Notes: generated by a model not told the origin, from the letters alone. A stretch of 64,000 nt of DNA from Rhizobium cauense (GCF_019511525.1 NZ_JAEUAT010000010.1:168972-232971), one strand, 5' to 3'; shown: positions 9,413 through 17,470, numbered from the stretch's first letter. Program-made: numbers and translations.

Positions 9413-10707
9413 TGAGCCTCAGCAATCGCCACGACAATCCTCCACTTCTCGCCCGTGGCATTCTCGCCTTGGTGGCTCTGGTCATTGCGAGCTTCGTAGC
9501 CTGGGCGGCAATCGCTGATATCAACGAGATCGCCCGCGGCGAGGGCAAGGTCATTCCCGTCTCGAAGACGCAGATCATCCAGTCTTCCGAACCTGGCGTC
9601 GTCCAGCAGATCGCCGTCACGCTGGGCCAAGTCGTTCGCAAGGGCCAGCTGCTCGTTCAGCTCGACAATACGACGACCGCATCCACGCTCGGTGAATCCG
9701 TTGCGAAGGCGCGGGCGCTCGGCGCCAAGGTTGCGCGCCTGAAACTGGAAGAGGCCGGCCAATACGATGTCGCGTTCGTTTGCCCCGAAGAAATCATGTC
9801 GGTCGCAAAGGAAGTGTGCGCCAACGAGCAGCAACTTTTCGCCGCTGATCGGGCGAGTTACCAGAATAAGCTCGGCGTCCTGCAGGAGCGTGTTCGCCAG
9901 CGCGAGAACGAACTGAGCGAAGCGCATGCGAACATCGATCGCCTTGAGCAGAACATCGACGGCGCACAGCGCCAGTACGACCTGCTGTACCCGCTGGCAC
10001 AGAAGAAGCTGGTCGCCCAGACCGATGTCTTGAAGACCGAGCGCGACCTCACCGACCAGCAGGGTCAACTCAAGGTCTACCAGGAAAGCATCGACCGCCT
10101 GCAGGCCGCCGTGCAGGAGGCCAAGTTGCAGCTCGGTGATCTTGCCCTTGAGCTGCGCCAGCAGGCCCTGACCGACAAGGCGCAGGCACTGGCCGAGCTT
10201 TCGGTCGTCGACGAGACCATCCGCGGCGCCTCCGACCGCGTCAAGCGCACCGATATCCGCTCGCCGGTTGATGGCATCGTCAACACACTCGAGGTCAACA
10301 CGATCGGCGCTTATGTCGATCCGGGCCGCGTCATCGCCGGTATCGTGCCGACCGCCGACACGCTGTTGGTCGAAGCGAAAATTTCGCCGCGCGACGTCGC
10401 GTTCGTGCGCCGCGGCCAGCCTGCTGTCGTCAAGATCACCGCCTACGATTTCTCGATTTTCGGCGGCCTCGAAGGCATCGTCGAGAACATCTCGGCAGAC
10501 AGTCTCGTGGAGAAGGAAAAGGGCGAGACCTACTATCTGGTGCAGGTGAAGACCGACAAATCCGCCCTGGAGCGCGACGGCAAGTCCTATCCGATCATCC
10601 CCGGCATGGTTGCCTCGGTCGAGATCATGACCGGCAACAAGACGGTGCTCAGCTACCTGATGAAGCCAATCAACAAGGCGCGCAGCGAAGCGCTGACGGA
10701 GCGATAG
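9409..10707 (+). CDS. HlyD-family type I secretion periplasmic adaptor
   Basis: 432 residues. Short cytoplasmic N terminus, one membrane anchor (about 18-40), lipoyl half-domain GEGKVIPVSKTQIIQSSEPG, a long coiled coil (about 90-285), second lipoyl half DIRSPVDGIVNTL and a beta-barrel region with the family signature GMVASVEIMTGNKTVL. It bridges the inner-membrane ABC exporter and the outer-membrane channel. It overlaps the upstream exporter gene by 4 bp and precedes the RHH-PAS gene by a single base, so all four genes are almost certainly cotranscribed and coupled. Confidence 0.92.
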   Translation: MMSLSNRHDNPPLLARGILALVALVIASFVAWAAIADINEIARGEGKVIPVSKTQIIQSSEPGVVQQIAVTLGQVVRKGQLLVQLDNTTTASTLGESVAKARALGAKVARLKLEEAGQYDVAFVCPEEIMSVAKEVCANEQQLFAADRASYQNKLGVLQERVRQRENELSEAHANIDRLEQNIDGAQRQYDLLYPLAQKKLVAQTDVLKTERDLTDQQGQLKVYQESIDRLQAAVQEAKLQLGDLALELRQQALTDKAQALAELSVVDETIRGASDRVKRTDIRSPVDGIVNTLEVNTIGAYVDPGRVIAGIVPTADTLLVEAKISPRDVAFVRRGQPAVVKITAYDFSIFGGLEGIVENISADSLVEKEKGETYYLVQVKTDKSALERDGKSYPIIPGMVASVEIMTGNKTVLSYLMKPINKARSEALTER

Positions 10708-10708
10708 G

Positions 10709-11368
10709 ATGCTGATCGTCAAGCCTGGCAGCAACGCACTTTCCGAGCTCGAGCCCATCGATGAGCCCCTGCCGGCCATCGGACAGGACGAGATCGAGCC
10801 GCGCTTCCGGGCTGTTGTCGGTCGCGGCGGCGAGCGTCGCGGCATCCGTCTGGAGCGGATCTACTGGGATGGCCTCGGCCGCATGTCGTCAGCCGGCAAG
10901 ATGAGCACTGCCGACCTCGTTCACTACACGGCCTCGCAGATGCCGGAATCCGGCAATCTGGCCTCGTTGCTGCGTGTCCTCAGCTTCAAGTGGGCGCTGC
11001 GCCGGCTGGATAGCGTCGAAGACGCCTCGTCGATGTCAAACGTCAACGCCATCATCCAGGCGTCGCCGTCGCCGACGATCCTGCTGACGCAGGAAAAGAA
11101 GATCCAGTTCTTCAACGATCCCTTTCTGACGATGCTGCGCCAGCGCCTCCCGATTGGCGATTCGGCGCAGTTGACGAAGAGCCTGAGGTTCTCGATCGAC
11201 ACGCAGATCGACGAGGCCATCGCGACGCTTTACCGCAACAGGGGCAAGACGCTGAATACCGGCTTCACCATTGCCGTCGGCTCCGCCTCGATGAAGGGGC
11301 AGATCAACCTGGCTCTGGCACCAACGCATGAGAAGTCGATGCTGATCGGCTACATCTCCCGCTACTAA
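10709..11368 (+). CDS. Ribbon-helix-helix / PAS-like fusion protein in secretion operon
   Basis: 219 residues, starting one base after the HlyD stop. Residues about 44-95 (RGIRLERIYWDGL ... GNLASLLRVLSFKWA) match the RHH_4 type of ribbon-helix-helix domain: a basic strand then two helices with an NLAS-LRV turn. Residues about 111-216 look PAS-like (ASPSPTILLTQEKKIQFFND, then a long helix and strands FTIAVGSASM, INLALAPT). No transmembrane segment or enzymatic motif is visible. By fold it could be a DNA-binding sensor acting on this operon or the adhesin gene; that role is inferred. Its position at the end of a type I secretion operon is unusual. Confidence 0.7.
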   Translation: MLIVKPGSNALSELEPIDEPLPAIGQDEIEPRFRAVVGRGGERRGIRLERIYWDGLGRMSSAGKMSTADLVHYTASQMPESGNLASLLRVLSFKWALRRLDSVEDASSMSNVNAIIQASPSPTILLTQEKKIQFFNDPFLTMLRQRLPIGDSAQLTKSLRFSIDTQIDEAIATLYRNRGKTLNTGFTIAVGSASMKGQINLALAPTHEKSMLIGYISRY

Positions 11369-11536
11369 GGGCAATTTCTGCCATGAAATAGGCGGCTGAA
11401 ACGCCCAGCTGCTAGCGCAAGTGTGGAATCGCACAGAGCCGAGAGCAGTTAGCAATTGATGACGACGTTGCGCCACAAGCGGACGTTGACACTCCTCCCA
11501 ATTTCAATTCAGGTGAAGCCAAAAGGGGGAAGAACC

Positions 11537-12202
11537 ATGCCCGGCGAACTAACTATGAGGGTTGTGCGAGAAGATTACGCCCGGCGTGTCAGCGTGTATT
11601 CTCGTTCTGACGGGAAGTACGAATATGTCGAAGAGGTGCTCTCTGAATGGGATAACAGCCCGCCCTCTTGGGTCGGAGAACATACGTCAGGCATCCTCGC
11701 TAGCGCCAAGGATGCCATGGCAGAAGCCAAACAGGTGATAGAATGGATGCGGCTTCCATCGGCGACAAATAGTCGACCCACGGACGTTGACGTGCCACTT
11801 CGGAGGTGGCGGCCAGTCGGTGTTGCCGAGCGGGCCCTTATTACGCACTTGCTCGGGCAGGAGTTTCCTGGACGAGCCGAAATCCTCGAACAACTCAATT
11901 CTCTGGAAGTTATGCGGATTGGTTTTGGCAGCAGCCTAAAGCTTCGCAGTGAAGGGCCGTACGCCGAGGTTAAAGACAGTGACGCTCCGTCCTCGCGGCC
12001 GAACGACCGTATTCCCGTTGAAGGATTTTATGACGACGTCATTGATGAAACTAAGGGAATGTTGGGTATCGCGGCCCTCGTGAGGCTCGCATTGCATGTG
12101 ACTGGCGGAGAGCTATCAGAACTTGAAATATACAAAGAGAATGGAAAGCCCATTCTCATCGATCCCTATGAGATTGATCTGTCGAGGGTTCATTTCTACT
12201 GA
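11537..12202 (+). CDS. Hypothetical protein, C-terminal part DUF6984-like
   Basis: 221 residues from ATG 11537, chosen because AGGGGGAAG lies 5 nt upstream; the frame extends further 5' without a better ribosome site. N-terminal half (1-75) has no recognised fold. From about 80 on, RRWRPVGVAERALITHLLG with FPGRAEILEQL, and a later GGELSELEIYKENG, resembles DUF6984-type proteins, which have no known activity. No signal peptide or membrane segment. Codon use is less GC3-biased than its neighbours (many AAT, GAA, ATT codons), which may indicate recent acquisition. It stands alone between the secretion operon and a convergent protease gene. Confidence 0.6.
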   Translation: MPGELTMRVVREDYARRVSVYSRSDGKYEYVEEVLSEWDNSPPSWVGEHTSGILASAKDAMAEAKQVIEWMRLPSATNSRPTDVDVPLRRWRPVGVAERALITHLLGQEFPGRAEILEQLNSLEVMRIGFGSSLKLRSEGPYAEVKDSDAPSSRPNDRIPVEGFYDDVIDETKGMLGIAALVRLALHVTGGELSELEIYKENGKPILIDPYEIDLSRVHFY

Positions 12203-12219
12203 AGGGTCCCATCTACTTT

Positions 12220-12290
12220 GCGATCAGGGCTCCGCTGCAACGTCCGCTTCGGGCCGAAAGCAGCCTTCACCGATGACGGCTTTGCGCTGC
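12220..12290. repeat. Possible copy of a rhizobial intergenic repeat
   Basis: The 114-bp gap between the DUF6984-like gene and the convergent protease gene contains CTGCAACGTCCGCTTCGGGC followed by CGAAAGCAG. This resembles a dispersed Rhizobiales repeat often mistranslated as a peptide containing NVRFGPKAD. The partial inverted symmetry GCTTCGG/CCGAAAGC is visible. Identification is from memory of the motif, not a search. Confidence 0.4.
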
Positions 12291-12316
12291 CAAAAGCGGC
12301 TATCGTTTTCAATCTC

Positions 12317-13270
12317 TCAGAAAGCCCCGCCTTCGCCGGGCGCCACCTTTTCCAGCGGCATTGCCGAAGCCACCTGCTTTGCGCCCGTGCGCGTTCCGTG
12401 CAGGTAGCCCTTGCCGTCCGCGATTGAGTAGAGTGGCACGTAGTCGGGCAGCTTCGTATCGGAGAGAACCTCGTCACGCATGTTGTCCAGGATGAAGCGG
12501 TTGCCATTCACCGCGACGGAGAGCACGGCGTGGTAGAAGCGCCGCTTCTGATCGTAGAGGACGACGACGGACATGTCCTTGAGATCGACGCCGTCAGCGT
12601 GCAGGGCCGCCATCTTCAGGATCGCGAAATCCTCGCAATCGCCCTGCTGGCGCGAGAGCGTCTCGGCGGGCGTCGCCCAGTAGTCGGCCACCTTGTAGGT
12701 ATCGATGTCGCGGCTGTAGCGGATCGCATGATTGATGGTCACGTTGACCGCGTTCAGCTTGTCGCGGATTGAGGACTGCGTCGTTTTGGTGAAGGCTACC
12801 TTGAGCGCGGCCGTGGCCTCGGAGCATTTGCCGCCGTTGCAGTCGACAGCTGTTCCGTCCGTCATTTCCGCAAGCGACGGTGCGAACTTCTTCAGGGCGA
12901 CAAGGCGCTTGAAGGGAATGGCGACGGTACCGAAAGCAGCGTTGCCTGTCGGTGCGGCAATCGCCGGACGTGCGACGGGCAGTGCCGGCGCCGCGCTCTC
13001 CTTTACCCAGCCGGCAGGCTCGGGCAGCGCGCGGGTCAGCGCAGCAACGTCGATCGTGCCGATCGCGCTTGTTGCCAGGCTGAGGAGGCTGGCGACGCCG
13101 CCAAGGGGCAGCGCGCGCACGGTATCAGCTGCGACGTCGAACGAATGCATCGCGCCTGCCATCTGCTGGGAGGGAAGCGCTGATGCCGACGAAATAGTCG
13201 GCCCGAAAGCAAGGGCAAATGCGGAGAAAGCAAAAGCGGCGATATTGCTTGTTCTTATGCTGCGCTTCAT
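12317..13270 (-). CDS. Periplasmic transglutaminase-like cysteine protease (BTLCP, LapG-type)
   Basis: 317 residues with a signal peptide (1-31, cleaved near ASA). Residues about 165-285 are the Peptidase_C93/DUF920 domain: YWATPAETLSRQQGDCEDFA with Cys212, YHAVLSV with His248, and ILDN with Asp262 as the catalytic triad. LapG, the characterised member, cleaves the N-terminal retention module of RTX adhesins in the periplasm and so releases biofilm. The 130-residue N-terminal region before the domain is longer than in LapG. The gene lies next to an RTX adhesin and its exporter, which fits such a role, but no LapD-like receptor is present in this window. Confidence 0.85.
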   Translation of the reverse strand: MKRSIRTSNIAAFAFSAFALAFGPTISSASALPSQQMAGAMHSFDVAADTVRALPLGGVASLLSLATSAIGTIDVAALTRALPEPAGWVKESAAPALPVARPAIAAPTGNAAFGTVAIPFKRLVALKKFAPSLAEMTDGTAVDCNGGKCSEATAALKVAFTKTTQSSIRDKLNAVNVTINHAIRYSRDIDTYKVADYWATPAETLSRQQGDCEDFAILKMAALHADGVDLKDMSVVVLYDQKRRFYHAVLSVAVNGNRFILDNMRDEVLSDTKLPDYVPLYSIADGKGYLHGTRTGAKQVASAMPLEKVAPGEGGAF

Positions 13271-13474
13271 GGGTCGACGTCTCTCGTTGGCTGTGAGAAA
13301 CGTACAAAACAGCTATAAAAATCAGGTATTTAAGCGTGGATAAGCGGGGTATAAATTATCCGTTCAAAAGAACATAAAAGTTTAGTGTGTCGATCAACCA
13401 AGTTTGGGCGAAGGGTTTGCTTTCCGGTGTTGCCTGTGCAGATATGAAATCCTGCAAAAAGGCCGGAAGCGGCC

Positions 13475-14746
13475 GTGATTTTGAGAGTGGGGGAGCAGGT
13501 GACAGTGCAGTCGATCGAGCAGGTGCAAGGCTCGCATGGTTTACGCTCGGCACGTCAAGTGTCGCCTTCGGAAGGCGTCGGTTCCCTGAAACGCATCAAA
13601 TCGCTTCTCGCAATGTCGATCGTCGTCGCCTGCGGGGCGCTCTCGGGTTGCCAATCCGATGTCGATGGCATCGCCAAGAATGCGAAGACCAATGACATCA
13701 AGGCACCCTCGACCGAGGTCGAGGAAAGCTTTGGCGAGACGGGAGCGGAGATAACGCTGCTGCTGTCGAAGGGCGCAACTGGTCTCTATGAGGGGGCTGC
13801 GCGCGATGTGCGCGATGGCGCCGGTCTCGGCGTGGGCGAACTCGGTGGCAATCAGGTTTTTGTGAAGGTCGTTGATGTGGCCGCCGGCGCTCCCGCTGCA
13901 GCGGCGGCAGTCACGGCTGCCAAGGCGCGTGGTTCCGCACTTCTTGTCAGCTATGCCTCGCCCGCCGTCACATCGGCCATCGCTGCCGTTCCCGCTGACC
14001 AGCGGCCGCCATTGCTCAATCTGGGCGCACCAGTGCCGCCGACATCGGGCAATGTTTATAACTTCGCGTCCGATGAAATTGACAGTGCCGTCGAAGGCGT
14101 GCGGGCAGCCGCTGCCGGCGGCCACAAGAAGGTGCTGGTTTTCGCACAGAGCGATTTTCCGGCCGCAGGCGAGGAGCGATTGGCAAACGCCATCCGTGGT
14201 GGCGGCGGCACCTATCTCGGAATTGCCCGCTACGATCTGACGGATGCATCCGCTTCCGACGCCGTGAAGAGGGCGACGGCCAATCTGCAGAATGCCGACA
14301 CCGTGCTCGTCCTTGGGAAATCGGTCATCACCACGACCATCGCCGGCGCAGTGAAAGCGAGCGGCAAGACGAACGTCACCTTCGTCGGGACCAACGCCTG
14401 GCCGCCGCAGACCTACACCGATCCCTCGGTGGCAGGCGCCGTGATCGCCATGGTCGAGCCCGAAGGCGCGACGATGATCGCCGATCGCTACAAGCGCCAC
14501 TACAAGCGAACGCTGTCCACCGATGCCGCTCATGGCTATGATGCGGTGGCGATCGCCTCCGGGATCGTCCGGACCAAGGGGCCTGAAGGCCTGAACGCGC
14601 AGAACCTGACGAGCAAGGTCGGCTTCCGCGGCGTGACCGGTCTCTTCAGGCTGACGCCCGCCGGTACCGTTGAACGCAAGATGAGCCTCTATTCGCTCAG
14701 TGGCGGCAAGCTCAATCTGCTCGGCGCCACTCCGGCATCGTTCTGA
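13475..14746 (+). CDS. Lipoprotein with type 1 periplasmic-binding fold (PBP-activator-like)
   Basis: 423 residues as read from GTG 13475. A lipobox LSGC (Cys59) preceded by LLAMSIVVACGA marks a lipoprotein. The signal peptide begins near residue 39, so the true start may be internal (GTG 13505 has GGGGGAG 9 nt before it, but also leaves a long N region). The mature part is a Leu/Ile/Val-binding-type periplasmic fold: ITLLLSKGATGLYEGAARDVRDGAGL, a repeated Rossmann half and HGYDAVAIASGIV. It resembles the C-terminal domain of the penicillin-binding protein activator LpoA and related lipoproteins. Ligand unknown. Single gene, divergent from the protease gene. Confidence 0.75.
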   Translation: MILRVGEQVTVQSIEQVQGSHGLRSARQVSPSEGVGSLKRIKSLLAMSIVVACGALSGCQSDVDGIAKNAKTNDIKAPSTEVEESFGETGAEITLLLSKGATGLYEGAARDVRDGAGLGVGELGGNQVFVKVVDVAAGAPAAAAAVTAAKARGSALLVSYASPAVTSAIAAVPADQRPPLLNLGAPVPPTSGNVYNFASDEIDSAVEGVRAAAAGGHKKVLVFAQSDFPAAGEERLANAIRGGGGTYLGIARYDLTDASASDAVKRATANLQNADTVLVLGKSVITTTIAGAVKASGKTNVTFVGTNAWPPQTYTDPSVAGAVIAMVEPEGATMIADRYKRHYKRTLSTDAAHGYDAVAIASGIVRTKGPEGLNAQNLTSKVGFRGVTGLFRLTPAGTVERKMSLYSLSGGKLNLLGATPASF

Positions 14747-14765
14747 GAGCCTGCACCGCCCAAGT

Positions 14766-16286
14766 CTAAGGCCGCGCCGCCGCGAAGAAGGGCTCGGGGC
14801 TTTCTACTTCGATGAGCCGCCGGCGCTCGATCTGCCAGAACCGGTTGCCGATGGCGCGCACGAAGCTGCGGTCATGCGAGACGACGAGGCAGCTCGCCTG
14901 ATGGGCCATGAGTTCGCTTTCCAGCGCTTCCTGCCCATCGATATCGAGATGGTTCGTGGGCTCGTCGAGCAGGTAGAAGTTCGGTTCCGCCAGCCGCAGG
15001 ACCAGCATGCCGAGCCGCGCCTTCTGGCCACCCGAAAGCCGCCCGACGGGACGCGTCTGCATGTCGATGCTCATGCCGGCGCCCGCCAGCAGCGCCCGAG
15101 CCCGCTGGTCGCCGACGTCGAAGCGGCGGATGATCGTCTCCATCGGCGTGTCCTTGTCCTTGAGGTCGGCAAGCGCCTGGTCGCTGTAGCCGAGCACCAG
15201 CGAGGGAGTGGCCTTGATGCCGTCCTGCGCCGTCTCGGCATTGCCGATCGCCTTTCGCAGCATCGCGATCAGCCGTGATTTTCCGGCGCCGTTCTCGCCC
15301 AGCAGCACGATCCGATCGCCCTGGCAGATGAACTGCTTGCCGGTCCGGAAGAGCGGCGCGCCTTCAGGCGTCAGCACCTCGGCATCGTCGAGCGTCACCA
15401 GCACCTTGGCGTGCGTGCCACGGTTGGCGAGCTTGATTGCCCCGGCTGACCGCTCAAGGTGCGCGGGCTTGGCCGCATCCTCCAGCTTCTCGGCGCGTTG
15501 CTTGAGCTGCTTGGTCTTGACAACCAGCAGGTCGCTACCGGAATTGATGCCGATATTGTTGAGCTTCGCCGCCTGCTTGCGCAACTGCTCTGCCGTCTTC
15601 ATGTCCCGCTCATAGCGTTTCCGGTCGGCGGCATCCACTTCGTCCAACGCCGCCCGCGCCCGGCTGTAGGGCAGGGAGAAGACCTGCGATTGCTCCGGTC
15701 GCAGGAACAGCGTGCGGTTGGTAACGGCATCGAGAAAGGCGCGGTCGTGGCTGGAGATGATGGCGGGCACGTCACGCGGCAGGGCGGTCAGCCATTCTTC
15801 GAGTGCAGCGATCTTGCCGAGATCGAGGTGGTTCGTCGGCTCGTCGAGCAGCAGCGCGTCCGGTTCCATCACCCAGGTGCGCGCCAGCATCGCCAGCCGC
15901 TGCCAACCGCCGCTGAGTTGACCGACCGGGCGGCTGCGCAAGGCTTCCGGAACGTCGAGCGAATCGAGCACGATGTCCACGCGCCAGCTTTCGTTCGCCT
16001 GCTGATCAGCGGGCAGCACCTGCAGGACGGCATCGTGGAACGGCGCCTCAAGCAGCTTGGCAGGCACGTCCTGCTCGACATAGCCGATTGTCAGCCCGCG
16101 CGAGCGCGTGATGTCGCCGTGCGTTGCCTCCAGCGCTCCTGAGATGCAACGCAGCAGGGTGGACTTGCCGCGGCCATTGGCTGCAACTAGCCCGAGGCGG
16201 TCGCCTGGGTTGATGGCGAGGTCGAGCTTGGCAAAAAGCGGTGCGCTGAGTGTGACGACGAGATTGCGAATATTGATAAGGGTCAT
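14766..16286 (-). CDS. ABC-F family ATPase
   Basis: 506 residues from ATG 16286 (MTLINIRNLV), chosen because family members start directly with the first ABC strand; an in-frame start exists 30 nt upstream. Two nucleotide-binding domains without membrane segments: Walker A AANGRGKST (35-43), signature LSGGW (about 124), DEPTNHLD (about 146), then an arginine/lysine-rich linker (about 215-280) and second Walker A GENGAGKS (about 330), LSGGQKAR (about 418), DEPTNHLD (about 440). ABC-F proteins act on the ribosome, as translation factors or antibiotic-resistance proteins that dislodge drugs. The unusual 5' region carries a leader peptide and alternative hairpins, a hallmark of the resistance type; no drug specificity can be read from sequence. 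Confidence 0.9.
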   Translation of the reverse strand: MTLINIRNLVVTLSAPLFAKLDLAINPGDRLGLVAANGRGKSTLLRCISGALEATHGDITRSRGLTIGYVEQDVPAKLLEAPFHDAVLQVLPADQQANESWRVDIVLDSLDVPEALRSRPVGQLSGGWQRLAMLARTWVMEPDALLLDEPTNHLDLGKIAALEEWLTALPRDVPAIISSHDRAFLDAVTNRTLFLRPEQSQVFSLPYSRARAALDEVDAADRKRYERDMKTAEQLRKQAAKLNNIGINSGSDLLVVKTKQLKQRAEKLEDAAKPAHLERSAGAIKLANRGTHAKVLVTLDDAEVLTPEGAPLFRTGKQFICQGDRIVLLGENGAGKSRLIAMLRKAIGNAETAQDGIKATPSLVLGYSDQALADLKDKDTPMETIIRRFDVGDQRARALLAGAGMSIDMQTRPVGRLSGGQKARLGMLVLRLAEPNFYLLDEPTNHLDIDGQEALESELMAHQASCLVVSHDRSFVRAIGNRFWQIERRRLIEVESPEPFFAAARP

Positions 16287-16453
16287 GATCTTGCTCTGGT
16301 CTTGCCGAGCGATCACACGGGCGAGGGCATGCAGCCTTCATCGCGTGCGTGTGCTCAAGCTCGGTGGATGAATAGTTGCAGACGAGCGGAATGCCCGAAC
16401 TGCTGCCACGAGGGGCAGACCAGGAAGAGAGTCTTGAGAAACGGTCTCTGGTC
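16284..16453 (-). promoter_or_regulatory. Candidate translational attenuator of the ABC-F gene
   Basis: On the minus strand three segments can pair alternatively. Segment 1 is GACCAG (16453-16448), overlapping the leader-peptide stop TGA. Segment 2 is CTGGTCT (16423-16417). Segment 3 is AGACCAG (16302-16296), 9 nt before the ATG. Segments 1 and 2 form a 6-bp helix (extendable with AGA/TCT); 2 and 3 form a 7-bp helix next to the start codon. Only one helix can exist at a time. A ribosome at the leader stop would block segment 1 and favour 2:3, masking the start; a ribosome stalled earlier would allow 1:2 and open it (inference). Confidence 0.55.
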
Positions 16454-16526
16454 AGCCCTGCAAACGCATCTGCGGGGCGTTGACGGGGCCACGCTGCCGG
16501 TTGAACCGGAAATAGAAATTTTGCAC
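16452..16526 (-). CDS. Leader peptide upstream of ABC-F gene (24 aa)
   Basis: GTG start at 16526 with AAAGGAGGG (16539-16531) 4 nt upstream, the strongest Shine-Dalgarno in this region and 240 nt before the ABC-F start. It encodes MQNFYFRFNRQRGPVNAPQM followed by RLQG and TGA. An in-frame ATG nine codons earlier is possible but would place the ribosome site inside the ORF. The peptide is rich in aromatic, Arg and Pro residues. The stop codon overlaps the first strand of the attenuator. Interpretation as a stalling or sensing peptide is inference. Confidence 0.6.
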   Translation of the reverse strand: MQNFYFRFNRQRGPVNAPQMRLQG

Positions 16527-16715
16527 GCGACCCTCCTTTCTCTTTGAGTGCATAGGCGAAATACCATCCGGCAGGCAAAAATGCAATCGAGACGATTGTA
16601 TCCGGGCCTTCTGTGCCCCCCGCGCAGGGCAATCCCGTGGGTCAACTTGCGCAAGGTGGCTTGGCTGTTATAAGCGGCCCTGACAGGCAACTCATTGATC
16701 TCCAGGAGAAGCGTC

Positions 16716-17018
16716 ATGGCCGGCGGTGACGACGAATACGTCTACGACGAAGTAACGGGTGAATGGCGTCCGGCTTCCGAATTGGCCGTCGCGGGGCAGG
16801 GGGATGTCGAGGTTCGCGACGCTTCCGGAAACGTCCTCAAGGACGGTGACTCCGTCACCCTCATAAAGGACCTGAAGGTGAAGGGCGCCAATCAGACGCT
16901 GAAGCAGGGCACGGTCATCAAGTCGATCCGGCTGACGGATAATCCCGAAGAAATCGACTGCCGCCACGAGGCCATTAAAGGCCTCGTCCTGCGCACGGAA
17001 TTTGTTCGCAAGCGTTGA
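16716..17018 (+). CDS. PhnA/YjdM-type domain protein lacking the zinc ribbon
   Basis: 100 residues from ATG 16716 with AGGAGAA 5 nt upstream. Residues about 32-99 are the PhnA C-terminal barrel: VEVRDASGNVLKDGDSVTLI, KDLKVKG, GTVIKSIRLTDNPEEIDC and KGLVLRTEFVRK. YjdM/PhnA proteins usually begin with a four-cysteine zinc ribbon; here it is replaced by an acidic segment (GGDDEYVYDEVTGEW) with no cysteines. Despite the historical name, YjdM is not shown to act in phosphonate breakdown. Single gene divergent from the ABC-F transcript. Confidence 0.8.
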   Translation: MAGGDDEYVYDEVTGEWRPASELAVAGQGDVEVRDASGNVLKDGDSVTLIKDLKVKGANQTLKQGTVIKSIRLTDNPEEIDCRHEAIKGLVLRTEFVRKR

Positions 17019-17054
17019 GGACGATCGCAAGATTTCAAACTAGGCTGTGAACTC

Positions 17055-17387
17055 ATGCGTTGGGAACAACCTGGAATGATGGTTGTCTGTAGTTGTGCAG
17101 CGCATAATTTCACCATAGGGCTTGACGGCGTGACAGAACAGCTTTTCCACTTTCAGTCGCGTTGGAAAGAAGAATTGGTCGTTTCGGGAAGTGGGGGGTC
17201 CTTCGTCCTAGAACTACCAATGGGTGTAATGTCCGTCCACCTACCTACCGAAGCAGAGTGGAAACGTCGCGCGCCGGAATGGGCGCGATCGCTTTGGCCA
17301 GAGCTGAAACGAGAACTGGAAAAGTGGTGCCGCGAGAGCAACGCCCAATTCCATGTTGATCCTTCGGCAGGCGTTTACCCGCTTTGA
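17055..17387 (+). CDS. Hypothetical protein
   Basis: 110 residues. No convincing Shine-Dalgarno before ATG 17055. Contains MMVVCSCAAHNF near the N terminus, ELPMGVMSVHLPTEAEW in the middle and a C-terminal helix (EWARSLWPELKRELEKWC). No signal peptide, no family recognised. Base composition is less GC3-biased than its neighbours. The 36-bp distance to the PhnA-like gene would allow cotranscription. It may be a small accessory protein of horizontal origin; reality of the gene is moderately likely. Confidence 0.45.
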   Translation: MRWEQPGMMVVCSCAAHNFTIGLDGVTEQLFHFQSRWKEELVVSGSGGSFVLELPMGVMSVHLPTEAEWKRRAPEWARSLWPELKRELEKWCRESNAQFHVDPSAGVYPL

Positions 17388-17450
17388 CAGGGCATATTTG
17401 CTATTGAGGTTTGCGGCTTGTCGCTTTCATATCGCTCGGGATACGATTCA

Positions 17451-17470
17451 GCATCGGCATGAGCCGATGC
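17451..17470. terminator. Perfect hairpin between convergent genes
   Basis: GCATCGGC, 4-nt loop ATGA, GCCGATGC: an 8-bp perfect stem in the 128-bp gap between the 110-aa gene and the convergent HerA-like gene. There is no U-tract on either strand, so it is a possible but non-classical terminator. Confidence 0.4.

Noticed and set aside
6989..10845. Two long antisense frames opposite the ABC exporter and adaptor genes
   Set aside because: Composition is biased (Arg, Asp, His, Gln) with no fold or start signal. The plus-strand genes have clear domains and coupled starts.
13541..14533. 330-codon frame antisense to the lipoprotein gene
   Set aside because: No start signal and no domain; the plus strand encodes a recognisable periplasmic-binding fold.
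16048..16717. Longer minus-strand frames across the ABC-F leader
   Set aside because: They pass through the strong AAAGGAGGG ribosome site in other frames and have no protein character. The 24-codon frame following that site is the better candidate.
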